Shown here in pieces: positions 8,883 to 16,672 of a DNA stretch of 64,000 nucleotides. The stretch comes from CAVQHY01 sp963712465 (GTDB lineage Bacteria; Actinomycetota; Thermoleophilia; Gaiellales; Gaiellaceae): NCBI GenBank assembly GCA_963712465.1, contig CAVQHY010000004.1:372001-436000 (forward strand), given 5' to 3'. A model generated the notes under the pieces. The model was given only the letters and a program-made list of their open reading frames with translations. It was not told the DNA's origin and did no database searches. Made by a program: the position numbers and the translations under genes. Every line of letters starts with the position of its first letter. The first letter of the stretch is position 1.

Positions 8883-9192
8883 GGTTCGGGCCCCCCTTCG
8901 GCCGGATGCGTCTCGACGAGCTTCCGCGCCATCCCTCGTTGATTCAGAACGCCGCCAGGGAAGCTAGTCATCGGGGCCAGCTTGCCGAGCAGCCAGACGG
9001 CGTGACATCGGTCGGGCGGAGGATCCTTCGGACGGTTCTTTCAGACCAGACGGTCGATCTCCGCCTCCCCCATGCTCTGGGAAGCAAGGGGCTGGCGCGC
9101 TGCATCGCCTCGGCTACACGGGGTGATTGGGCGGAGCCGGTGCCTTCGGGGCCGCCTGCACGATCCGGTGTTTCCCTTGGACCGCCGTTGGA
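8883..9192. other. Intergenic stretch without a supported gene
   Basis: About 310 bases between two minus-strand genes: it is the promoter side of the SnoaL-like gene and the 3-prime side of the metallopeptidase-like gene. Nothing recognisable was found. Confidence 0.4.
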
Positions 9193-9777
9193 TTAGGTCG
9201 TGCCGACGCGGCAGCCCGACGAGTGGTACTCGCGGGGGAGATTCGGGTAGACGTTCTTCTGGTACCAGGCCGCCATCGCCTGCGCGAGCGTCGCCGAGGC
9301 GCCGAGGCGCTGCATCGTGAACGCGTCGTACTGCATCGCGTAGCACTCGGAGACGCCCTCGTCGGGGTTGCCGCGGAGATGGAACGACTCGTGCGTCAGC
9401 GTATGCGCCGAGATCACCGCCTTCTCGACCTTGCGCTCGCAGGTGTCGGGCGGTCCGCCGAGGCAGTCGAACGCGTTGGCCTTGACCAGGTCGTCGAACT
9501 CCATCAGCGACGCGCACGCTTCGCCCGAGAGCTTGGCCGTGTCGCCCGGCTGGCCGGCGGCGTCGAACTCGACGTGTCCGGACTCGCCGTCGATCGCGAC
9601 CAGACGGGCCCATACGCTCGGACAGTCGATCTTCACGGGTCGCCCGGCGATCTGGGTGGCGATCTCGGCGAGGTACTTCTCGTTGTCGATCTGATGGCTG
9701 TGATCGACGAACGCGAAGCTCCCGATCCCGGCCACGATGGCGATGAGGACTAGCCACTTCACGGGTTCGTGAGCCAT
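9193..9777 (-). CDS. Membrane-anchored putative zinc metallopeptidase (HESFH)
   Basis: A 194-residue protein starting MAHEPVKWLVLIAIVAGIGS, a single N-terminal membrane anchor, with the rest outside the cytoplasm. The centre has THESFHLRGN, an HExxH zinc motif, followed 12 residues later by ECYAMQYDAF, whose Glu is suitably placed as third ligand of a gluzincin. Six cysteines (such as CLGGPPDTCERK) suggest disulphides. No named family recognised. The start at 9777 is preferred to an ATG 43 codons upstream because it places the anchor at the N-terminus. Confidence 0.65.
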   Translation of the reverse strand: MAHEPVKWLVLIAIVAGIGSFAFVDHSHQIDNEKYLAEIATQIAGRPVKIDCPSVWARLVAIDGESGHVEFDAAGQPGDTAKLSGEACASLMEFDDLVKANAFDCLGGPPDTCERKVEKAVISAHTLTHESFHLRGNPDEGVSECYAMQYDAFTMQRLGASATLAQAMAAWYQKNVYPNLPREYHSSGCRVGTT

Positions 9778-9977
9778 ATCGGCTCGGCACGGGTCGACCT
9801 TGACCTGTAACCAGGCCGCATCGACATCTGTCAGTTCCCCCAATCGAGGGATTCGAGACGGACGTGGCGAACGCACGCTATGGAGTCGAAGCACCGATCC
9901 GGACACCGATGCTGCGGTTTAATGAGTAGACCCGACGTCTTCGTGCCGCCACCGCGCCCTCGTCGCGACCAGAGACC

Positions 9978-12671
9978 ATGCCGCTGAAAGCGCTCCAATC
10001 CCATGACGGGATCGGTGCGGCGGACGGCCGCGACCACACGGACAACCTCGTCGACTCGTACCGCCGGCTCGCCGAGGTCTTCCACCACGTCCTTTCCGAG
10101 CACTCACTCGACGCGCTGCTGGAGCGGATCGCCGATGCGCTGGCGGAGATCGTTCCGTACGACGCCCTGGCGATCTACCAGGCGGACGAGCATCGCCGGC
10201 TCCTGCACCCGGTGGTCGCCCGGGACCGCTGGGCCGAGCAGGTGATGAACGACTCCTGCGCGTTCGGGGAGGGGATCACCGGCTGGGCCGTGGAGAGGCG
10301 TGAGGCTGTCCTCTCGAATCAGGTTCATCTCGACCCACGATCGCTGACCGTTCCCGGAACTCCGGACAACGAGCCCGAAGCCCTGATCTCGATCCCACTC
10401 GTCGCCCGCGACTCGATCAAGGGCGCCCTCAACATCTATCGTCTCGGTGTCGACGTCGGCTTCTCCGAGGAGGAGTTCGGGCTTGCCGTACGCTTCGGCG
10501 ACGCGGCCGCGCTGGCGCTCGACAACGCGCAGATCAATGCCCGACTCGCGCGGCAGGCGCAGACCGACTGGCTGACGGGCCTGGCGAATCACCGCGCGTT
10601 CCACGAGCGGCTGCGAGCCGAGCTCGCACGGGCCAACCGGGCACACGATGCCGTGGCGCTGCTCCTCCTCGACCTCGACGACTTCAAGAAGGTGAACGAC
10701 GTCCACGGCCACGGCACCGGTGACGAGCTGCTGCGCCGGCTCGCCGAGATCCTGACCGACCTGGTGCGGGCGTCCGATGTCGTCTGCCGGATCGGCGGCG
10801 AGGAGTTCGCCGTGATCCTCCCGTCCTGCTCTGCCGACGACGCGGTGGGATTGGCCCACCGCGTGAGCGAGCGGCTCGCCGCGACCGACTTCGAGCCCGC
10901 TGGAAAGATCACCGCCTCGATCGGGATCTCGCAGGGCCCGGAGCACTCGATGAACCCTCGTGACCTGGTCGCGTACGCGGAGGCGGCGATGATGACGGCG
11001 AAGTCGCGCGGCACCGGGCTCGTCGTCGTCTTCGACGAAGGCGCGAACGAACGGCCGAAGCGCAGGTCGAGCTCGCTGGACATGCGCTCGCTCGCTCAGC
11101 TCAAGATGCTCCAGAGCCTCGCCGGCAAGCTCAACCGCCTCAACGAGGTGCGTCGGATCGGCGAGGTGATCGTGAACGAGCTCCGCCTCCTGGTCGACTA
11201 CCACAACTGCCGTGTGTACGTGGTCCAGGGCGATGACGTGATTCCGATCGCGTTTCGCGGCGAGCTCGGCGAGTACGGCGAGGAGAGCGCGGAGCTGCTC
11301 CGCTGCAAGCTCGGCGAGGGAATCTGCGGCAGCGTCGCCGCGACCGGGCGCTCGGTCCTGCTTCGCAACGCGCTCGACTGCGAGTTCGCCGTCCAGGTGC
11401 CCGGCACCCCGGACATCGACGAGTCGATGGTGGCCGTGCCGCTGATGTTCGGCACGCGTGCGACCGGCGTGATCGTCCTGTCGAAGCTCGGCGTCGACGA
11501 GTTCGACGAGGACGACGTTCGACTGCTCGAGGTGCTCGCCGGCCAGGCCTCCGTTGCGCTAGAGAACGCGCGGCTCTACGAAGCACAGCGCCGCGAGGCG
11601 GAGGGCGCCCGTGAGAGCGCGGAGATCGCCCGGAGTCTGCTCGACTTCGGCCGGGAGCTGGCGCTCGCGGAGGGCATAGACGAGGTGCTCGACCGCGTGG
11701 TCGAGCTGTCGGCCCGGATCCTCGCGACGCCGCGAACGTCCGTGTGGCTGCAGGAGCCGGAGACGAGGGATCTCGTCGTCGCGGCGCTCTGGGGCTTCGA
11801 CGCCGACCAGGAGGCTCGCGTGCGCGAGATCCGGGTTCCGGCGGAGGCGGTCACGCGGCTCCTCGACCAGAGCGGGCCCTACATCGTCGACGCAGATCAG
11901 GCCGACTGGCTCGGGATCGACTCGCGCGTCGAGCGTGCGCGGGCGGCGGTCGCCCCGATCCGGGTCGAGGGCCGTGGCGGCTGCCTCGTCGCCGTGCTCC
12001 CGGACGAGGACACGAACGGACACCTCCATCGCCGGATGCGCTTGCTCGACGGCATCGCCAACCAGGCGCGTCTCGCTCTCACCAGCGCGCACAGCTTCGA
12101 GAGTCTCGAGCGGACGTTCCTCGGAACCGTCGAGGCGCTTGCGAACGCGCTCGAAGCCAGCGACGAGTACACGTCGTCACACGCCCGGACGATCACCGAC
12201 ATGGCGCTCGAGGTTGGACGGACGTTCGACCTCGACCCGGAGTCGATGAAGCGCCTCGAGCTCGGGGCCCTCTTCCACGACATCGGCAAGATAGGTACGC
12301 CGTCGCACATCCTCTCGAAGCCGGGGCCGCTCGACGACGAGGAGCGAGCGATCATCGAGCTTCATCCGGAGCTCGGCGAGCGCATCCTCTCCCCGATCGC
12401 CCAGCTCGAGGCGGTGCGGCCGATCGTGCGTCACTGTCACGAGCGCTGGGACGGCGCCGGCTATCCCGACGGGCGCTCGGGCGCGCAGATCCCGATCGAG
12501 TCCAGGATCATCCTCGTCTGCGACGCGTTCCACGCCATGACGAGCGACCGCCCGTACCGCAAGCGGCTGCCCGTCGAGGAGGCTTGCCGCCGGCTCGCCG
12601 ACGGTGCGGGCACGCAGTTCGATCCGGACGTCGTAGCGGCGTTCCTGCCGCTGTTCGCGCGTCTGCGCTGA
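9978..12671 (+). CDS. GAF-GGDEF-GAF-GAF-HD-GYP cyclic-di-GMP enzyme
   Basis: An 897-residue cytoplasmic signalling protein. Order: GAF (about 30-185), GGDEF diguanylate cyclase (about 195-355), GAF (about 385-535), a third GAF-like segment (about 550-690), and HD-GYP phosphodiesterase (about 705-895). The cyclase signature GGEEF (273-277) is intact, with an RASD product-inhibition I-site (264-267) five residues before it. The phosphodiesterase has HDIGKIG (His767, Asp768) and the HD-GYP-type motif HERWDGAGYPDG. Both synthesis and breakdown of cyclic-di-GMP are therefore possible, presumably set by ligands of the GAF domains. No membrane segments. Confidence 0.93.
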   Translation: MPLKALQSHDGIGAADGRDHTDNLVDSYRRLAEVFHHVLSEHSLDALLERIADALAEIVPYDALAIYQADEHRRLLHPVVARDRWAEQVMNDSCAFGEGITGWAVERREAVLSNQVHLDPRSLTVPGTPDNEPEALISIPLVARDSIKGALNIYRLGVDVGFSEEEFGLAVRFGDAAALALDNAQINARLARQAQTDWLTGLANHRAFHERLRAELARANRAHDAVALLLLDLDDFKKVNDVHGHGTGDELLRRLAEILTDLVRASDVVCRIGGEEFAVILPSCSADDAVGLAHRVSERLAATDFEPAGKITASIGISQGPEHSMNPRDLVAYAEAAMMTAKSRGTGLVVVFDEGANERPKRRSSSLDMRSLAQLKMLQSLAGKLNRLNEVRRIGEVIVNELRLLVDYHNCRVYVVQGDDVIPIAFRGELGEYGEESAELLRCKLGEGICGSVAATGRSVLLRNALDCEFAVQVPGTPDIDESMVAVPLMFGTRATGVIVLSKLGVDEFDEDDVRLLEVLAGQASVALENARLYEAQRREAEGARESAEIARSLLDFGRELALAEGIDEVLDRVVELSARILATPRTSVWLQEPETRDLVVAALWGFDADQEARVREIRVPAEAVTRLLDQSGPYIVDADQADWLGIDSRVERARAAVAPIRVEGRGGCLVAVLPDEDTNGHLHRRMRLLDGIANQARLALTSAHSFESLERTFLGTVEALANALEASDEYTSSHARTITDMALEVGRTFDLDPESMKRLELGALFHDIGKIGTPSHILSKPGPLDDEERAIIELHPELGERILSPIAQLEAVRPIVRHCHERWDGAGYPDGRSGAQIPIESRIILVCDAFHAMTSDRPYRKRLPVEEACRRLADGAGTQFDPDVVAAFLPLFARLR

Positions 12672-12740
12672 CCGCGCGCGGGAGGGGGGAGGAGGAAGGC
12701 GCTTGCGCGCCTCGCAGGCTGGCGGCACACTGGGCCGCCA

Positions 12741-14087
12741 GTGGGTCGCCGCATCGCTGTGGGGGTGATCGTCGCGGCGCTCGCCGCCGGCCCGGCGTCC
12801 GCCGGCCCTCCCGGTCAATGGACCCGAGTCACCGATCCCGGCGTCCGCAGCAGCGATCAGATCGGCCTCGCGCGCTCCGCGGACGGCGTGCTCAACGTCG
12901 TCTGGACGAGACAGGAGAGCTCGGGGGTCAGCCTCGTCTCGGGGAGGATCTCGGCGGCCGGGCAGACGCTTCCGAGCCGGCTCGTGGTGCAGGCGGGCTG
13001 GGCGGCGATCTCCGGCCCCGACCTGGTGGCGACGCCGTCAGGCCTGCTCGCGATCTGGGGCGGCATCCCTCCCGGGTCGGCCGTCGGAGAGGCGTACGCG
13101 GCGACCCTGGCTCCGGGTGCAGCAGCCTGGACGTACGGCGGGCAGGTGACGCCCGACGGCAGCGACGCGTCTGCCAGCGACCAGATCGACGCGGCGCTCG
13201 GGCGCGACGGCACAGCGCTCCTCGCCTGGTCGGTCAACTTCGCCCTTCGCACCCACGCCGGTCTCGATCCCGGCGTCGCAAGCCAGACCTGGCAGACCGC
13301 GTGCTGTGCGTACCACGCGGGCGTGGCGGTGGACGGGGTGACGGGCGAGGCTGTGCTCGGCTGGTCGTCCAACGCGACGAACGAGCACGGTCTGTGGGCG
13401 CAGTCGATCGCGCCCACGCCGGGTGAGCGGAGGTATCTGCCCGGATCGGGCAACGAGCAGAGAACCGCCGCGGTCGCTCCCGATCAGAAGGTCGGGATCA
13501 CCGGTCGCGTCGCGGCGCCGGGCGTCTACATGGCTTTCGGCGTCGGCTATCCGACCTGGTCGAGCCTGTGGGTCTGGGAGCACGGCTCGGCTCGGGCGAC
13601 CCGGGTCTGGCAGGGAATCGTGCGCGACCCGACCATCGCGGCCGGGCCTGATGGTCGGCTCTGGCTCGCCTGGCGTTCGCAGGGAAACCAGATCTACGCA
13701 GTGCGCTCGAACCGCGACGCAACCGAGTGGGGAGCGCTCGTCCGTCTGCGGCCGCCGCCACGCGCGAGCACGCTCTGGAAGCTCGCAGCCGAGGGCTCGC
13801 GTGGGCCGCTCGATCTGCTCGTGTCCGCGTCGACGCCATCGCTTGCGTACTGGCACCAGCAGGTGCTCCCGGCGCTCACGGTCGCCTGCGTCGGCGGCAA
13901 GGTCGTGCGGTGCTCGGTCACCGATGCCGGCGAGGCGGTGAGGAACGCCGCTGTGAGGCTGGGCCCGAAGATCCTCAAGACGAGTCGGCAGGGACGTGTC
14001 GAGCTCGACCTCCCGCGCGGCTCGTACATCGTGCGTGTCACGAAGAGGGGCTACGCCGTGGCGACGGTCCGCGTTCGCGCGATCTAG
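12741..14087 (+). CDS. Secreted protein with beta-propeller-like repeats and a C-terminal Ig-like tail
   Basis: 448 residues from GTG 12741. A signal peptide (MGRRIAVGVIVAALAAGPAS) is followed by repeated segments with W and G..LWLAWR/LLAWSV motifs, as in secreted sialidase-like propellers, and a C-terminal carboxypeptidase-regulatory/PEGA-like domain: RNAAVRLGPKILKTSRQGRV then LPRGSYIVRVTKRGY. No catalytic residues identified. It follows the cyclic-di-GMP gene by 69 bases and may be cotranscribed. Its TAG stop lies in the CTAG duplicated by the IS481 insertion, so the natural C-terminus appears preserved. Confidence 0.75.
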   Translation: MGRRIAVGVIVAALAAGPASAGPPGQWTRVTDPGVRSSDQIGLARSADGVLNVVWTRQESSGVSLVSGRISAAGQTLPSRLVVQAGWAAISGPDLVATPSGLLAIWGGIPPGSAVGEAYAATLAPGAAAWTYGGQVTPDGSDASASDQIDAALGRDGTALLAWSVNFALRTHAGLDPGVASQTWQTACCAYHAGVAVDGVTGEAVLGWSSNATNEHGLWAQSIAPTPGERRYLPGSGNEQRTAAVAPDQKVGITGRVAAPGVYMAFGVGYPTWSSLWVWEHGSARATRVWQGIVRDPTIAAGPDGRLWLAWRSQGNQIYAVRSNRDATEWGALVRLRPPPRASTLWKLAAEGSRGPLDLLVSASTPSLAYWHQQVLPALTVACVGGKVVRCSVTDAGEAVRNAAVRLGPKILKTSRQGRVELDLPRGSYIVRVTKRGYAVATVRVRAI

Positions 14088-14119
14088 ATGACGTGCCTAC
14101 ACAGGTTGTGAACGGCTGA
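14088..14119 (+). repeat. Left inverted repeat of the IS481 element
   Basis: About 32 bases; matches the right end except for scattered substitutions and a 2-base gap. Shared blocks are TGCC, AC, GTTGTGAACG and GCTGA. Confidence 0.75.
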
Positions 14120-14131
14120 GGGTTCTATCCG

Positions 14132-14181
14132 GCCCTCCTTCGAGGCTGTGGGTCTGCGAGGACTTACTCTCGAAGGAGGGC
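14132..14181 (+). promoter_or_regulatory. Hairpin covering the transposase ribosome site
   Basis: GCCCTCCTTCGAG (14132-14144) pairs perfectly with CTCGAAGGAGGGC (14169-14181) across a 24-base loop. The right arm contains the AAGGAGG ribosome site of the transposase, whose ATG is at 14186. In transcripts reading in from outside, the arm would hide the site; this is the known style of transposase control in IS10/IS50, inferred here. Confidence 0.65.
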
Positions 14182-14185
14182 TCGG

Positions 14186-15148
14186 ATGTATCTGCACGCT
14201 AACGCCAAGCTCGGACTGGCGGGGCGGCTCGCGTTGGTGCGGGCAGTCGAGGATGGGATGTCGCTGAAGCAGGCTGCGGTCTGCTTCAGCGTCTCGCCTG
14301 CGATCGCTCATCGCTGGTGGCACCGGTGGCTCGATGCGGGCGAAGACGCGCGGCGGACGCTTGCGTGTCTGCTTGACCGCTCGAGCCGGCCATATCGCTC
14401 GCCGCGGCAGCTCGCGCCGGAGCTCGCCGAGGTGATCTGCGCCTGTCGTCGCAAGACGGGCTGGGGACCGCGGCTGGTTGCCGGCGCGACCGGGTTCGCG
14501 CACTCGACCGTGTGGAAGGTGTTGAAGCGGGCCGGCATTTCGAGGCCACCACGGCCTCTGCGCGAGCCGGCCAACAGCTACGAATGGCCCTGCCCAGGCG
14601 ACCTGCTGCACATGGACACCAGCGAGTACGCGCGCTTCCAGCGGCCCGGTCACGCACTCACCGGCGACCGCTCAAGCCAAGACCGCCACCACCGCGACGG
14701 GATCGACGTCGTGCACGCGATCGTCGACGACCACACACGGCTCGCCTACGCCGAGATCCACGACGGCCAACAGGCCACGACCGTCACCGGTTTCCTCGAA
14801 CGCGCTCTCGCCTTCTACCAAGCACACGGGATCACCGCCCGGCGGCTGATGACCGACAACGCCTGGGCCTACACCCGCAGCCGAGCCGTCCGCCAGCTGC
14901 TCACCCACCACCAGATCCGTCACCTCACCACCAAGCCCTACCGGCCCCGCACCAACGGCAAGGTCGAACGCCTCCACCAAACGATGGCCCGCGAATGGGC
15001 CTACGGACTCACCTACAACTCACACCGCGACCGCGCCACCGCTCTGCCACACTGGCTCCACCACTACAACACCACGCGGCCACACAGCTCACTCGGAGGC
15101 CAACCCCCGATCAGCCGCGTTCACAACGTCCGTGGGCAGGACAGCTAG
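14186..15148 (+). CDS. IS481-family DDE transposase
   Basis: 320 residues. An N-terminal helix-turn-helix (LKQAAVCFSVSPAIAHRWWH) and a second HTH are followed by an rve-type RNase H-like core with all three acidic residues: Asp in LLHMDTSEY, Asp in MTDNAWAY, Glu in TNGKVERLHQ. The end HYNTTRPHSSLGGQPPISR is typical of IS481/IS3-type transposases. It appears full-length and active. The right inverted repeat overlaps the 3-prime end and the TAG stop is supplied by the duplicated CTAG target. Confidence 0.95.
   Translation: MYLHANAKLGLAGRLALVRAVEDGMSLKQAAVCFSVSPAIAHRWWHRWLDAGEDARRTLACLLDRSSRPYRSPRQLAPELAEVICACRRKTGWGPRLVAGATGFAHSTVWKVLKRAGISRPPRPLREPANSYEWPCPGDLLHMDTSEYARFQRPGHALTGDRSSQDRHHRDGIDVVHAIVDDHTRLAYAEIHDGQQATTVTGFLERALAFYQAHGITARRLMTDNAWAYTRSRAVRQLLTHHQIRHLTTKPYRPRTNGKVERLHQTMAREWAYGLTYNSHRDRATALPHWLHHYNTTRPHSSLGGQPPISRVHNVRGQDS
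15111..15144 (-). repeat. Right inverted repeat of the IS481 element
   Basis: About 34 bases, overlapping the last codons of the transposase; imperfect complement of the left end. Confidence 0.75.
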
Positions 15149-15177
15149 AGGCCTGATGTGACACATCAGACCTCTAG
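15145..15177. repeat. 33-bp near-perfect palindrome bounded by CTAG
   Basis: Arms CTAGAGGCCTGATGTG (15145-15160) and CACATCAGACCTCTAG (15162-15177) are complementary at 15 of 16 positions around a central A. It starts with the CTAG used as IS481 target. The core AGAGGYYTGATGTG recurs as the arms of the 44800-44968 element, so it is a dispersed repeat. It could also act as a transcription stop. Confidence 0.7.
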
Positions 15178-15242
15178 TTCCTCCGGCCCCCGGCCGCGCA
15201 CCCTCCCGGTACCCTCGAAGGCATGTCCGACACGGCGCAGCC

Positions 15243-15821
15243 GTGAACGCGAGAGCGGTCGAGGAAGCCGTGGAGCGTCTGGCCCACAGGCGTCGCCGGT
15301 GGCGCGAGGCCGCCGCGTTGTCGGTCGTCGCGGCCCTGGCCGGCGGGCTGGCATTCCTCGTCTCGACTCGGTTGGGGATCGCCCTCGAGGTCGCCGCAGC
15401 CGTCCAGGCGACCGTCGCTCTCGCAGCGCTGCTCGGGCGCCGCGCGCTGATCGGAGACCTAGCGCTCGCACCGGAGGCGTACGTCATTCCCGAGGTCGCC
15501 GCGTTCGGCCACAGGGTTGCGGGAGCAAAGGAGCGCCGCCGGCTCGCCCGGTGGATCCAGTCGATCGTCCGGGACACGGACGCGCGAGGCGCCTACTACG
15601 TCCGGCGACGTGTGCGCAGATTCGCCCGCGAGCTCGAGTCGCTCGCGCGCGACCTGTCCTCACCCGCGCTTCGTCTGAGCCCTCCGGCGGCCGTCGCGTG
15701 CCGGCGTCTGCTCACCTACGCCGTCGAGAGCCCGCTCTACAACCCGAACCTCACGGACGAGGACCTCGCGGCTGCGCTCCTTCGCATCCGCGCCGGGTTC
15801 CGCTCGCCGGACCGTCCCTAG
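15243..15821 (+). CDS. Hypothetical membrane protein
   Basis: 192 residues from GTG 15243. An N-terminal basic helix (MNARAVEEAVERLAHRRRRW) is followed by two closely spaced membrane helices (AAALSVVAALAGGLAFLVST and ALEVAAAVQATVALAALLGR), then a soluble, Arg-rich helical region with KERRRLARWIQSIVRDTD. Topology is probably both ends inside. No family recognised. Confidence 0.6.
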   Translation: MNARAVEEAVERLAHRRRRWREAAALSVVAALAGGLAFLVSTRLGIALEVAAAVQATVALAALLGRRALIGDLALAPEAYVIPEVAAFGHRVAGAKERRRLARWIQSIVRDTDARGAYYVRRRVRRFARELESLARDLSSPALRLSPPAAVACRRLLTYAVESPLYNPNLTDEDLAAALLRIRAGFRSPDRP

Positions 15822-15940
15822 CGCCGTTGCGCTCAGGCGTCCACGAGCGCCCCTTCACATTCGCGTTCCAGGCCATGCGGTGGAAGTGACGCCCCGCGCG
15901 TCGTTTGCGCATGGTGCGTCGGTGTTGCAGTATGTGCACA

Positions 15941-16672
15941 ATGCAGTCAGCCGACCGTGCCCTCGCGATCCTCGCGTCGTTCGACGAGGGGAGGCCCGAG
16001 CTCGGCGCCACCGAGCTCGCGGCCGAGCTCGGCACACATCGATCGACCACCTCTCGGCTGCTCGCGACGCTCGAGCGTCGCGGCCTCGTCCGGCGCGTCG
16101 GCGAGCGCTTCGCGCCCGGCCCGGAGCTGGCGCGGCTGGGCGTTCTCGCAGCCCGCGGCGCCGATCTCGTCGAGCTGTCGCGCGGGCCGCTCGAGAGGCT
16201 GGCCGCCGAGACGGGTGAGACCGTCAACCTCGCCGTGCGCGAGGGCGACGGGGCGCTCAACGTCCATCAGGTGCAGACGACTCACATCGTCGGGTTGACC
16301 GACTGGACCGGGCGGTCGGCTCCTCTGCACGCGACGGCGAACGGCAAGGCGCTGCTCGCCTTCGGCGACGGCGAGCTGCCGGTGGAGCTGACGGCGCACA
16401 CGGGGCGGACGGTGATCTCGTTCGGAGCGCTCGGGTTGGAGCTCGGGCGGATCCGCAGGCGTGGCTATGCGATCGCGGTCGAGGAGCTGGAGCTGGGCCT
16501 GCACGCGGCCGCCGCCCCGGTCCTCGACGCGTCGGGGCGGTGTGTTGCCGCGGTGTCGGTCTCGGGGCCGTCGTACCGGCTGTCGAGGGCACGGCTCGCC
16601 GCCGCCGGCAGGGCCTGCGCGGTCACCGCCGCCGAGATCTCGTCGCTGCTCGGCCGCAGGAGCGACGGCTAG
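15941..16672 (+). CDS. IclR-family transcriptional regulator
   Basis: 243 residues. The N-terminal winged helix begins MQSADRALAILASFDEGRPE with TELAAELGTHRSTTSRLLAT as recognition region; the C-terminal IclR ligand domain runs from about 75 (ETVNLAVREGDGALNVHQVQ) to LHATANGKALLAF and a late GYAIAVEELELGLHAAAAPV. The ATG at 15941 is chosen because SADRALAIL is the usual family start; an ATG three codons upstream is possible. Its stop overlaps the start of the reductase cluster by one base (TAGTG), so it very likely controls and is cotranscribed with it. Confidence 0.92.
   Translation: MQSADRALAILASFDEGRPELGATELAAELGTHRSTTSRLLATLERRGLVRRVGERFAPGPELARLGVLAARGADLVELSRGPLERLAAETGETVNLAVREGDGALNVHQVQTTHIVGLTDWTGRSAPLHATANGKALLAFGDGELPVELTAHTGRTVISFGALGLELGRIRRRGYAIAVEELELGLHAAAAPVLDASGRCVAAVSVSGPSYRLSRARLAAAGRACAVTAAEISSLLGRRSDG

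Larger units (their letters stand above)
14088..15144 (+). mobile_element. IS481-family insertion sequence, intact
   Basis: A 1057-bp element with one transposase gene. Ends: TGACGTGCCTACACAGGTTG at left and, read inward from the right, TGTCCTGCCCACGGACGTTG; both continue into TGTGAACG and GCTGA. Flanks are CTAG at 14084-14087 and CTAG at 15145-15148, a 4-bp (possibly 5-bp, CTAGA) target duplication. IS481 of Bordetella is known to favour NCTAGN targets, which fits. Confidence 0.85.

Noticed and set aside
9978..12671. Pseudo-GGDEF interpretation because the motif is GGEEF
   Set aside because: GGEEF is an accepted active variant of the diguanylate cyclase signature, and the I-site is also present.
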